NCBI GenBank assembly: GCA_945889575.1
Contig: CAMDBY010000032.1
Coordinates: forward strand, 1 to 12,177
Source of the DNA: Bifidobacterium breve
Lineage (GTDB): Bacteria > Actinomycetota > Acidimicrobiia > Acidimicrobiales > Ilumatobacteraceae
DNA length: 12,177 bases
Direction of reading: 5' to 3'
Shown: positions 1-6,693 of the stretch, in pieces
Numbering within the stretch: position 1 is the first letter of the stretch
Layout of the letters: each line of letters opens with the position of its first letter
Notes under the pieces: generated by a model
Databases searched by the model: none
What the model was told of the DNA's origin: nothing
The model's input: only the letters and a program-made list of their open reading frames with translations
Position numbers and translations under genes: made by a program

Positions 1-227
1 AGCAGTATGTCAAACGTGTCTCTTTCAACCCGAGATGTAAAGCCGAACAACGTTTGGTTATCTTCACGAATGTGGTGATGAATGTGCAAGAAAGCAACAA
101 CTGTCGGTTCAAGTTCTCCGAACGTCGACGACGTTACATTGCACAGATATCCGACGCCGCCAACTTCCAACAAAACTGTGTTCGGTATGAATCGTTCAAG
201 AACTGTTCCGCGTAAACTTCCGATCAT
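1..227 (-). CDS. ruvA: RuvA, Holliday junction branch-migration subunit (N-terminal 75 residues only)
   Basis: RuvA binds the four-way Holliday junction as a tetramer and loads the RuvB helicase; it acts in recombinational repair. The visible part is the N-terminal OB-fold domain. It opens MIGSLRGTVLE, typical of RuvA, followed by a VGGVGY segment near residue 24 and a REDNQTLFGF segment near residue 54, both family hallmarks. The start ATG (227-225) overlaps the ruvC stop in an ATGA arrangement, and a GGAG lies 6 bases upstream, so the two genes are translationally coupled. The window edge cuts the gene: domains II and III are not seen. Identification rests on sequence plus position after ruvC and is firm. 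Confidence 0.93.
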   Translation of the reverse strand, partial: MIGSLRGTVLERFIPNTVLLEVGGVGYLCNVTSSTFGELEPTVVAFLHIHHHIREDNQTLFGFTSRVERDTFDIL

Positions 228-769
228 CGCGCGCTCCGAGCAATCGCTGCATCACGCGACGCAATAAACGGGGCTATCGAGCAATGACACAGCGCAATAG
301 CCGCCGCATCAGCCGCATCAGCTGGTTGCGGAACTGTTGCAAGATTCAGACGTTGCTGCACCATGTGTCCGATTTGGTCTTTCGTTGCACTGCCCCACCC
401 GACAATGGTGTTCTTCACTTGTGACGGCGTGTACTGCGCAACAGCGCAACCAGCACGACTGGCTAGAGCCAGCACAATTCCGCTTGCCTGACCAACACCC
501 ATAGCTGTACGAACATTGTTTTGGAAAAAAACTTGCTCGATGGCAACCGCATCAGGCTTGAATTGAGCGAGCAAGGACTCCATTTCGCAATGAATCTCAG
601 CAAGTCGCTCTTGGATCGGGCTACTGGGCGGAGTCCGGATGACACCAATGGCCACAGCACGGATGTTCTGGTGGGATGTCATCTCCAAAACGGCATATCC
701 ACAACGGGTGAGACCTGGGTCAATTCCGAGAACCACATGGGGGGACGCAACGGAGGCCTGGGCGAACAT
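224..769 (-). CDS. ruvC: RuvC, crossover junction endodeoxyribonuclease
   Basis: RuvC is the Holliday junction resolvase: a dimeric, magnesium-dependent nuclease that cuts two opposing strands of the junction held by RuvAB. The 181-residue protein has a normal length. All four expected acidic catalytic residues are visible: D17 in GIDPG, E78 in AIEQVFFQNN, and D151 and D154 in the DAADAAAIALCH segment. The start used is the ATG at 769. It has no Shine-Dalgarno sequence, but TACAAT lies 7 bases upstream, suggesting a leaderless secondary promoter. A GTG at 736, just before the first strand, is a possible alternative start. It follows the peroxiredoxin gene after 41 bases and overlaps ruvA by 4. 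Confidence 0.96.
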   Translation of the reverse strand: MFAQASVASPHVVLGIDPGLTRCGYAVLEMTSHQNIRAVAIGVIRTPPSSPIQERLAEIHCEMESLLAQFKPDAVAIEQVFFQNNVRTAMGVGQASGIVLALASRAGCAVAQYTPSQVKNTIVGWGSATKDQIGHMVQQRLNLATVPQPADAADAAAIALCHCSIAPFIASRDAAIARSAR

Positions 770-782
770 ATGTTTGATTGTA
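770..782 (-). promoter_or_regulatory. Possible leaderless promoter of ruvCA
   Basis: On the minus strand TACAAT (782-777, one mismatch to TATAAT) is followed by 7 bases and then the ruvC ATG. This is the geometry of a leaderless -10 element. No good -35 hexamer is present at 16-18 bases. It lies in the 41-base gap after the peroxiredoxin gene, so ruvCA could be transcribed on its own as well as from the operon. Prediction only. Confidence 0.4.
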
Positions 783-810
783 ACCCACCCGCACGGGAGT
801 GGGGTGAATA

Positions 811-1263
811 TCAGCGAGAAGCTTCGACTGCCGCCACTAGTTCGTCAACCGGGCGATACGTGATGCCCGCAATGGCCCGATGAGCATACGTAATGACTCC
901 GGAAGGGCTGATAACAAACACGCTGCGACGGGGAAACCCGAGTGGTCCGACCGTTCCATAGAGCGAAGCGACGGCCTTGTCGGTGTCTGCCAGCAATGGA
1001 AAACCGAAGCCGTGCTTCGATGAAAACTGATCATGACTAGCTACGCCCTGAGCAGAGACAGCCAGCACTTGCGCTCCTACCCCTTCAAATGCCGAGAGTT
1101 CGTTGTTGTAGGAATTGAGCTGTTTCGTACAGACCGGAGTGTCATCGCCTGGGTAGAAAACGAGCACGACTGGTTGACCACGAAACGAGGACAAGGACAC
1201 TGAGGTTCCCCCTGTCGCAGGAAGAGTGAAATCGGGGGCGAGATCGCCGACTGAAACTGCCAT
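811..1263 (-). CDS. bcp: AhpC/TSA-family peroxiredoxin (Bcp/PrxQ-like)
   Basis: A thiol peroxidase that reduces hydrogen peroxide or organic hydroperoxides in the cytoplasm. The 150-residue protein has the thioredoxin-fold peroxiredoxin pattern: GDLAPDFTLP at 6-15, then FYPGDDTPVCT with peroxidatic C45 and T42, and the conserved arginine region FPRRSVFVI near 110-118. C45 is the only cysteine in the protein. Classic Bcp/PrxQ proteins have a resolving cysteine five residues later; here that position is N50. It therefore looks like a 1-Cys enzyme that needs an external thiol for recycling. Its ATG overlaps the yebC stop by one base (TAATG), with a strong AGGAG 8 bases upstream inside yebC. Family is certain, subfamily likely. 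Confidence 0.9.
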   Translation of the reverse strand: MAVSVGDLAPDFTLPATGGTSVSLSSFRGQPVVLVFYPGDDTPVCTKQLNSYNNELSAFEGVGAQVLAVSAQGVASHDQFSSKHGFGFPLLADTDKAVASLYGTVGPLGFPRRSVFVISPSGVITYAHRAIAGITYRPVDELVAAVEASR

Positions 1264-2009
1264 TATTCGATCTCCTGCATTAGTGATTCTTCGATGTCGA
1301 AGTTTGCATAGACGTCTTGTACGTCGTCGCTCTCATCCAACATGTCCATAATACGCAGAATGTGGCGGGCATCGTCAAGATCTGTGACTTCAATGGTGTT
1401 CGCCGAGACCATGGTGCTTTCGGCGCTGAGAACTTCAATGCCAGCGGTCTCGAGTGCCTCTTTCACCTCATATACGACTGACGAATCAGTGAGCACACGC
1501 CATGTGTCTCCATCGCGTTCAATGTCGTCTGCCCCTGCTTCGAGAGCCGCCGTCATAACAGTGTCTTCTTCCACCGTGCCAGAAACGACTATGAGACCAC
1601 GACGAGCAAACTGCCAACTGACAGCCCCGGGCTCTGCAAGCGAACCGCCGAATTTTGTAAAAGCATTACGAACATCAGATGCGGTGCGATTGCGGTTGTC
1701 GGTAAGTACATCAACAAGCAACGCAACGCCTCCAGGCGCATACCCCTCGTACATGATTGATTCATAGTTAGCGCCACCAGTTTCACCACCGCCGCGCTTA
1801 ATTGCGCGATCGATTGCGTCCTTGGTCATCTGGCCGGCTTTTGCTTTTTGCACCATGGTGCGTAATGAGGCGTTCGTATCAACGTCCATTCCGCCCGAAC
1901 GTGCAGCTACCTCAAGTTGTCGAGCAAGTTTCGCAAACAACTTGCCACGCGCCTTATCAATGGCACCCTTTTTGTGTTTGATTGTTGCCCATTTGGAATG
2001 ACCAGACAT
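1263..2009 (-). CDS. yebC: YebC/PmpR family protein
   Basis: A member of the widespread YebC/TACO1 family, described variously as DNA-binding transcriptional regulators and as translation factors; which role applies here cannot be read from sequence. The 248-residue length is normal. The N-terminus MSGHSKWATIKHKK is the family signature, followed by the basic helical domain (KGAIDKARGKLFAKLARQ, to about 36) and a conserved YEGYAPGGVA segment near 87. The C-terminus is strongly acidic. It starts 3 bases after pdxT with an AAGGTG-type Shine-Dalgarno in the end of pdxT. The location just upstream of ruvCA is conserved across actinobacteria. Confidence 0.96.
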   Translation of the reverse strand: MSGHSKWATIKHKKGAIDKARGKLFAKLARQLEVAARSGGMDVDTNASLRTMVQKAKAGQMTKDAIDRAIKRGGGETGGANYESIMYEGYAPGGVALLVDVLTDNRNRTASDVRNAFTKFGGSLAEPGAVSWQFARRGLIVVSGTVEEDTVMTAALEAGADDIERDGDTWRVLTDSSVVYEVKEALETAGIEVLSAESTMVSANTIEVTDLDDARHILRIMDMLDESDDVQDVYANFDIEESLMQEIE

Positions 2010-2012
2010 TGG

Positions 2013-2597
2013 CTACACCTTTTTTCTATTTGCAGTTATAGATACAAAATACTCGTGAAGTCGAGCATCATTTGACAATTCAGGGTGAAACGATGCTGCC
2101 AACACATTTCCTTGACGCACGAGTACAGGTTCATTATTAATACTTCCAAGAACCTCTACTCCATCACCCACCCGTTCGATGCGGGGGGCACGAATGAACA
2201 CCCCATGAAAATCTCCAACAGAACTATTGATAGTGGACTCAAAAGAATCAACTTGACGACCAAAGGCGTTGCGTCGAACAGAAATATCAATTGCCGAAAA
2301 GCTGCGTTGGTCGCTACGGCCATCAAGAATCTCAGAAGCCAACAAGATCATGCCTGCACACGTGCCAAACACTGGCATGCCATCTGCAATACGCGTAGAG
2401 ATGGGATCAAATAATCCCGATGACTCCAACAGTTGAGACATCGTGCTTGATTCCCCGCCGGGCATCAACAATGCATCAACTGAACTCAGTTGTTCAGGAG
2501 TGCGGACTTCAACTGATTGAACGCCAATAGACGTCAAACACTCAGAATGAGCAGCAAAGGCTCCCTGAAGAGCAAGAACACCGACCTGCATGTTCAC
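2013..2597 (-). CDS. pdxT: PdxT, glutaminase subunit of pyridoxal 5'-phosphate synthase
   Basis: PdxT hydrolyses glutamine and channels the ammonia to PdxS for pyridoxal phosphate synthesis. It is a class I glutamine amidotransferase of 194 residues, the usual size. Visible motifs are GVLALQGAFAAH (6-17), PGGESST (46-52), the nucleophile C80 in GTCAGM, and the H171/E173 pair in SFHPEL, so the triad is complete. The start used is GTG at 2597, which has a GAGG 7 bases upstream; an ATG two codons later (2591) is the alternative. It follows pdxS by 27 bases and precedes yebC by 3. Confidence 0.96.
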   Translation of the reverse strand: MNMQVGVLALQGAFAAHSECLTSIGVQSVEVRTPEQLSSVDALLMPGGESSTMSQLLESSGLFDPISTRIADGMPVFGTCAGMILLASEILDGRSDQRSFSAIDISVRRNAFGRQVDSFESTINSSVGDFHGVFIRAPRIERVGDGVEVLGSINNEPVLVRQGNVLAASFHPELSNDARLHEYFVSITANRKKV

Positions 2598-2624
2598 CCG
2601 GAGGCCTCGCAGTCACGACTGCGT

Positions 2625-3527
2625 CTACCAACCGCGCGACGCGAAGCGCTGTGTTTCGTTGATTTCATCCATTGCGATACCAGTCATGGCAACACCAAGA
2701 CCACGACTCACGCGTGCAAGCACATCTGCATCACGGAAGTGGGTTGTTGCTTCAACAATCGCCTTGGCGCGAGGTGCTGGATCGGCACTCTTGAAAATTC
2801 CTGATCCGACGAAAACAGTTTCTGCGCCTAATTGCATTGCGAGTGCTGCGTCTGCTGGAGTTGCGATGCCACCTGCGGCGAACAAAGGAACTTGCAATTT
2901 GCCAGTCTCTGCGATCTCTTGCACCAATGACAACGGGGCTTGAAGCCTCTTTGCCCATTCGAATAGTTCTGCCGAATCCGCTTGTGTAATTTTGCGGATA
3001 TCTCCGAGAATTGAGCGAAGGTGACGTACGGCTTCCACCATGTTTCCCGTGCCGGCTTCGCCCTTTGAACGAATAAGTGCAGCGCCCTCAGAAATTCGAC
3101 GTAGTGCTTCACCCAAGTTGGTGGCTCCACATACGAACGGAATGGTGAAATCAAATTTGTCGATGTGGTGTGTTTCATCAGCTGGAGTCAGAACTTCGGA
3201 CTCATCAATGAAGTCAACTCCAAGCGACTGAAGAATTTGCGCTTCAACGAAATGACCAATACGAACTTTTGCCATCACTGGAATGTGAACGCTGGCCTGA
3301 ATTGCCATGATCATTTCAGGGTCACTCATGCGAGCAACTCCGCCATCTCGACGAATGTCAGCGGGCACTCGTTCGAGTGCCATGACAGCGCATGCGCCAG
3401 CATCTTCTGCAATCTTTGCCTGATCAGAGTTGACGACGTCCATGATGACGCCGCCCTTCAACATCTCGGCCAAACCACGCTTGACGCGTTGTGTGCCAGT
3501 TGACGACGAACCGTTAGTAGAAACCAT
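2625..3527 (-). CDS. pdxS: PdxS, pyridoxal 5'-phosphate synthase lyase subunit
   Basis: PdxS condenses ribose 5-phosphate, glyceraldehyde 3-phosphate and ammonia from PdxT into pyridoxal 5'-phosphate; it forms a dodecamer of TIM barrels. With the ATG at 3527 it has 300 residues, as expected. Catalytic residues can be placed: D30 in GGVIMDVV, K87 in IPVMAKVRIGH (Schiff-base lysine) and K155 in RSKGEAGTGN. AAGGIATPADAAL and VFVGSGIFKS form the phosphate-binding end of the barrel. A GTG at 3560 would add 11 residues, but it overlaps the predicted -35 element, adds nothing conserved and lacks a Shine-Dalgarno. It is first in a likely pdxST-yebC-bcp-ruvCA transcript. Confidence 0.97.
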   Translation of the reverse strand: MVSTNGSSSTGTQRVKRGLAEMLKGGVIMDVVNSDQAKIAEDAGACAVMALERVPADIRRDGGVARMSDPEMIMAIQASVHIPVMAKVRIGHFVEAQILQSLGVDFIDESEVLTPADETHHIDKFDFTIPFVCGATNLGEALRRISEGAALIRSKGEAGTGNMVEAVRHLRSILGDIRKITQADSAELFEWAKRLQAPLSLVQEIAETGKLQVPLFAAGGIATPADAALAMQLGAETVFVGSGIFKSADPAPRAKAIVEATTHFRDADVLARVSRGLGVAMTGIAMDEINETQRFASRGW

Positions 3528-3560
3528 GCTTATTATCGTACCGAGGCGACGCGATGTCAC
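3528..3560 (-). promoter_or_regulatory. Probable promoter of the pdxST-yebC-bcp-ruvCA operon
   Basis: On the minus strand GTGACA (3560-3555) and GATAAT (3537-3532) are separated by exactly 17 bases, each with one mismatch to TTGACA/TATAAT. An overlapping TACGAT (3540-3535) lies 7 bases before the pdxS ATG and fits the actinobacterial TANNNT form. Either reading puts the transcript start at or within a few bases of the ATG, so the mRNA would be leaderless, agreeing with the lack of a Shine-Dalgarno. This is the strongest -35/-10 pair I found. Confidence 0.6.
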
Positions 3561-3578
3561 CCCATGTGAATTACGGCT

Positions 3579-4655
3579 TTAGACCGCTGGGAAAGCGACT
3601 TTGGAAGGATCAATGCCTGGAGCCACTGGCGCCAAGGAGTTCTTCCAAGCCAATTCAACCCAGGTACGGCCTGGAGTCAAGCGGACGTATTGGTTGTTTG
3701 CATCGATGAGAGTGAACGGAACTCTGCGGTTTCCGCGCAACCATGTGACAGGAATAATGCCGCCATCGGTCATGACAAAGCCTGTGCCTTTACCTGTGGT
3801 GAGAGCATTCGGGCTCTTGCGGTCTGCTTTGCTTCGCACGTAGGTGACGTAGAGAACAACAACGTTCTTTGCATTAACTTGGCCGTCATCGGTCATGTGT
3901 GGCTCGAGAACGCGCTTGTCATTGTCGCTGCTGCGCAAGAAGTTTCCGGTTGCGGCATCCCATTTCCAGTAGACGCGCACGTTGTACATCGAGATTTTTG
4001 CGCCATCAATTGCTGTTGAGGTCGATGGCTTTGCATCGCTATCGGTGCGGAAGAGAAATTGTGGCTTCGGAGCAGCAGATCCTGCAGGTGCGAGAGTCCA
4101 GAGGTTCGAAGTCTTTGCATACAAGTTATGAGGGGCCTTCATGGTCTTCTCGCGGTAATACCCGCCCTTGCCACGAGATGCGCTGTAGCCAACATTGACC
4201 ATGTCGCTTGCGTTCACTACTTTGGTCACTCGATAATTACCGCCGGACCAAGCAAACAACGGCTTGTTGTACGAAGCAAGGATGTCGATGTCTTGAGTAC
4301 GGCCACTACGAATGGGTCCGACTGGATCACTTCCCTGGCTGTGGAACACTGCTGCGAAACGCGTGAGTGATTCAACGTTTTCTTCGAACACAACGTCGGC
4401 CTTATTGAGTCCAGTTTGTGGACGCGAAGCGGGATGGTTGTCGATTTTTGCAACTAAAGCAACACGCAGTGCCGCAGCTTGATCAGTAATAGGAAGACCC
4501 GTAAGTGGGTACCCGGGGACAGGCGGAGTTGTTGAAAATGGCTCAACCCACGCAATCGTGTCGGAACTTGATCCACCGCCTCCACAGGCTGCGAGAATGG
4601 AGACCAAGACGGTGGCTACCGATAAACGAACAAGAGTGCGGTGTGATTTCGACAT
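3579..4655 (-). CDS. DUF3048 domain lipoprotein (YerB-like)
   Basis: A predicted lipoprotein of 358 residues of the DUF3048 family, whose biochemical function is unknown. The N-terminus MSKSHRTLVRL, a hydrophobic stretch and the lipobox ILAAC with lipidated C24 indicate export and anchoring to the outer face of the membrane; a flexible GGGGSSS linker follows. The DUF3048 core begins at PLTGLP and contains the hallmark segments KIDNHPASRPQTGLNKADVV and VGPIRSGRTQDIDIL. The C-terminal part (GTGFVMTDGGIIPVTW and following) matches the second DUF3048 domain. The start at 4655 is decided by AAGGAG (4668-4663) 7 bases upstream; a longer reading to 4790 would bury the signal peptide. It starts one base after the M48-like gene, so they are probably co-expressed. 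Confidence 0.88.
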   Translation of the reverse strand: MSKSHRTLVRLSVATVLVSILAACGGGGSSSDTIAWVEPFSTTPPVPGYPLTGLPITDQAAALRVALVAKIDNHPASRPQTGLNKADVVFEENVESLTRFAAVFHSQGSDPVGPIRSGRTQDIDILASYNKPLFAWSGGNYRVTKVVNASDMVNVGYSASRGKGGYYREKTMKAPHNLYAKTSNLWTLAPAGSAAPKPQFLFRTDSDAKPSTSTAIDGAKISMYNVRVYWKWDAATGNFLRSSDNDKRVLEPHMTDDGQVNAKNVVVLYVTYVRSKADRKSPNALTTGKGTGFVMTDGGIIPVTWLRGNRRVPFTLIDANNQYVRLTPGRTWVELAWKNSLAPVAPGIDPSKVAFPAV

Positions 4656-4656
4656 G

Positions 4657-5475
4657 TCAGATCTCCTTGAGAACAGCAATACGGTCAGCCAATGGCGGAC
4701 GAGCAAACCCCATAGTAGACGCCCTGCCCGACGCATTACTGCCATCCCCAGTTGAATCGGGAGTTGCAAACCACAACGGTTGAGCACCAATACGTCCTAG
4801 AGGCACTTCGGCAGCCCGTTCAACGATTTCAAGAGCAGACACCATTGCTGGCGGATACCGAGTTGCTTGACAGGCAGCAACATCAGCCCACATCACGGTT
4901 CGCTCGTCTGCGACCCGAGCAATAACAGCCTTCATCACCTTGTCTCCACCGAACCTCTGAACCGCAGCCGTCAACGCCAACATGTACGTCGTGAGACCAA
5001 TGTCACCTGTTCGAAGACGCCACATAATGTGCGCCATGACGGCTTCCATTTCGACGCGCCCCATTGTTTTCAAAAATCCTGCAGACACCACGATTGTTCC
5101 GGCTTCACCTGGCATGCCAACTGCGAGCGCAATGGGGTACTCAATACCGACTACACGCAATGCTGGTCGTGGATCACCTCCGACGACACACAACCCATCA
5201 ATCACATTAAACAGACGAGCGTGTTCGTGTTCTGAGGCAGGCAAGCCACCGACCATCTTCAAAACAACATCATTGCTATTGCGATACACGTTCCACATAA
5301 AGCCGCCAGAAATAGCAGCACCAACAACGGCCACGATCACTGGGATACCAATAATGATTCCGATGATAAGAAAAATGATTGTGATGACAAGAGTGAATGA
5401 AACGGGAAACGCAAACATTCGACGTGCCTGAGACTGACTCGATTCCTCGATGGGAATCCATTGACGTTGATTCAT
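4657..5475 (-). CDS. M48-like membrane protein, zinc motif lost (probable pseudo-protease)
   Basis: A 272-residue protein resembling HtpX/M48 membrane zinc peptidases. Two hydrophobic segments (about 21-42 and 44-61) precede a soluble domain with M48-like text: HARLFNVIDGLC (85-96), TIVVSAGFLKTM (127-138), MEAVMAHIMWRLRTGD (143-158), and MWADVAACQA from 195. In active members the third segment reads AHExxH; here it is HIMWR (149-153), so the catalytic glutamate and second histidine are absent. The third ligand, usually E three residues before the conserved AD, is V194. A peptidase function is therefore unlikely. The ATG at 5475 has AAAGGA only 3 bases upstream; a TTG at 5505 is an alternative start. 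It lies between pimA and the DUF3048 lipoprotein gene. Confidence 0.72.
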   Translation of the reverse strand: MNQRQWIPIEESSQSQARRMFAFPVSFTLVITIIFLIIGIIIGIPVIVAVVGAAISGGFMWNVYRNSNDVVLKMVGGLPASEHEHARLFNVIDGLCVVGGDPRPALRVVGIEYPIALAVGMPGEAGTIVVSAGFLKTMGRVEMEAVMAHIMWRLRTGDIGLTTYMLALTAAVQRFGGDKVMKAVIARVADERTVMWADVAACQATRYPPAMVSALEIVERAAEVPLGRIGAQPLWFATPDSTGDGSNASGRASTMGFARPPLADRIAVLKEI

Positions 5476-5508
5476 ATGTCCTTTCACAGAGCTGACAGCT
5501 GTCAACCC

Positions 5509-6675
5509 TTATCGCCCGCCATCAAGATGTGACCGCCGCAAAAAACGATCTTCGAACCGCTTCAGCATACGGGGCACCTTGATGGTGGTGATGTTTGTCG
5601 CTTCCATGTGCAAGGCACGTTCATACAACTCGATATATCGATCAGCAAGTGCATCCATTGAAAAGCGTTGCGCATGCTCTCGTCCGTTTGCCGTCAGACG
5701 CGTCGCCAATAGTGGGTCAACCAGCACCCGAGCAAGTGCTGATGCCAGGCTCGCAACATTGCCCGTTTCCACGAGCAAAGCGGTCTCGTCGTCGGTGGCA
5801 ACATTGCGATACCCATCGAGGTTGCTTGCCACCACCGGCGTACCAGCGGCCATCGCTTCAAGAAGCACGACGCCAAACGACTCACCGTGAAGCGACGGAG
5901 CACAAAACACTGATGCACGACTCATACGACTGATTTTTTCTGAATCAGAAATTCGACCCAGCCATTCAATGCGCGAGTCTGAACCGAAACGAATTTTTAG
6001 TTCTGCAGTCTGTGGTCCATCTGATGCAATCCATAACCGCACATCAGGTGGAAGTTGTGCGAGCGCTTCGAGCAGATTACTGAGACCTTTGCGTTCTTCA
6101 TGTCGACCTATAAAGAAGATTGCATTCTCACGCGGAGACGTCGACGGAGTTGAGTAGTCACCCAGTTCTATTCCATTAAACAACACCTCGTAGTCACCGC
6201 CGATATAGCGCTGTGCTAACTCAACAGCATCTTTTGATACTGCGACACGAATATCAATACGTGATGCCACCCATTTCAATTGTCGCGAGAATGTGCGATA
6301 CGCAGCTGACTCCCCTGCCGAATGAAAAGTTGCGACCACAGGCGCCATCTTTACAAGAAGCGCAGTTAACGAAGGCCCGGGTACCAACGGTTCGTGCACA
6401 TGCACAACATCGAACGCTTCGTCGTTCAGTGCACGAATGGTGCGTAACGCAGCAGATGCATCTGGGGCAAGCGGCGCAATGGAACCATTCACTGCAGTGG
6501 GAAGGCTGTTGCCAAGTGGAGTTACGAACGCATCGGGGGGTGGACCATCGCATGGACCAAGGACTCGAACCTCGTGCCCTTTGGCGCGCAAACTCCGTGC
6601 CAGACCTAGGACTTGCTGCTGAACTCCCCCAGGAACCGTGAGGCTGTACGGGCTCACTATTCCAATTCGCAACAT
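5509..6675 (-). CDS. pimA: PimA-like GDP-mannose:phosphatidylinositol mannosyltransferase
   Basis: A GT4-family, GT-B fold glycosyltransferase of 388 residues, expected to transfer mannose from GDP-mannose to phosphatidyl-myo-inositol on the inner membrane face, the first step of phosphatidylinositol mannoside synthesis. It resembles mycobacterial PimA closely: IVSPYSLTVPGGVQ (6-19) with the donor-site GGV, VHVHEP (91-96), ATFHS with H118 at the same number as the PimA catalytic histidine, GRHEERKG with R191 and K196, and ESFG (265-268) with E273. The last 30 or so residues are basic and extend past the usual end. The ATG at 6675 is 7 bases after a TAACCT -10 element. The neighbours pgsA and patA support the assignment, though the sugar and acceptor are inferred. 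Confidence 0.9.
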   Translation of the reverse strand: MLRIGIVSPYSLTVPGGVQQQVLGLARSLRAKGHEVRVLGPCDGPPPDAFVTPLGNSLPTAVNGSIAPLAPDASAALRTIRALNDEAFDVVHVHEPLVPGPSLTALLVKMAPVVATFHSAGESAAYRTFSRQLKWVASRIDIRVAVSKDAVELAQRYIGGDYEVLFNGIELGDYSTPSTSPRENAIFFIGRHEERKGLSNLLEALAQLPPDVRLWIASDGPQTAELKIRFGSDSRIEWLGRISDSEKISRMSRASVFCAPSLHGESFGVVLLEAMAAGTPVVASNLDGYRNVATDDETALLVETGNVASLASALARVLVDPLLATRLTANGREHAQRFSMDALADRYIELYERALHMEATNITTIKVPRMLKRFEDRFLRRSHLDGGR

Positions 6676-6693
6676 GCAGGCTAGGTTACGGGA
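6676..6693. promoter_or_regulatory. Divergent pimA/LLM gap with shared, symmetric -10 element
   Basis: Only 18 bases separate the two divergent ATGs. TAGGTTA at 6682-6688 reads TAGGTT on plus, 6 bases before the LLM ATG, and TAACCT on minus, 7 bases before the pimA ATG. Both fit the TANNNT leaderless geometry, so one near-palindromic element may serve both directions. Neither gene has a Shine-Dalgarno, and no clear -35 is visible on either side. Confidence 0.5.

Noticed and set aside
521..883. A 120-residue plus-strand open frame across ruvC and the peroxiredoxin gene.
   Set aside because: It crosses two well-supported minus-strand genes and has no motif of its own.
1342..1767. A 141-residue plus-strand open frame inside yebC.
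   Set aside because: Serine/threonine/arginine-rich antisense shadow of a certain gene, with no recognisable domain.
3528..3560. Longer PdxS starting at GTG 3560.
   Set aside because: The extra 11 residues are not part of the conserved protein, there is no Shine-Dalgarno, and the GTG lies in the predicted -35 element.
3528..3578. An intrinsic terminator after the DUF3048 gene.
   Set aside because: No GC-rich hairpin followed by a T run is visible in the gap; the same is true of the convergent arsC/LLM and arsR/patA ends.
4656..4790. Longer DUF3048 protein starting at 4790.
   Set aside because: It would bury the signal peptide and lipobox inside the chain and overlap the M48-like gene by over 130 bases; the ATG at 4655 has a strong AAGGAG.
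4982..5431. A 149-residue open frame on the plus strand opposite the M48-like gene.
   Set aside because: Its composition is low-complexity threonine/proline/arginine text typical of an antisense shadow, and the minus-strand frame has clear family motifs.
4657..5475. Calling the M48-like protein an active HtpX protease.
   Set aside because: The zinc motif is HIMWR rather than HExxH and the third ligand is missing.
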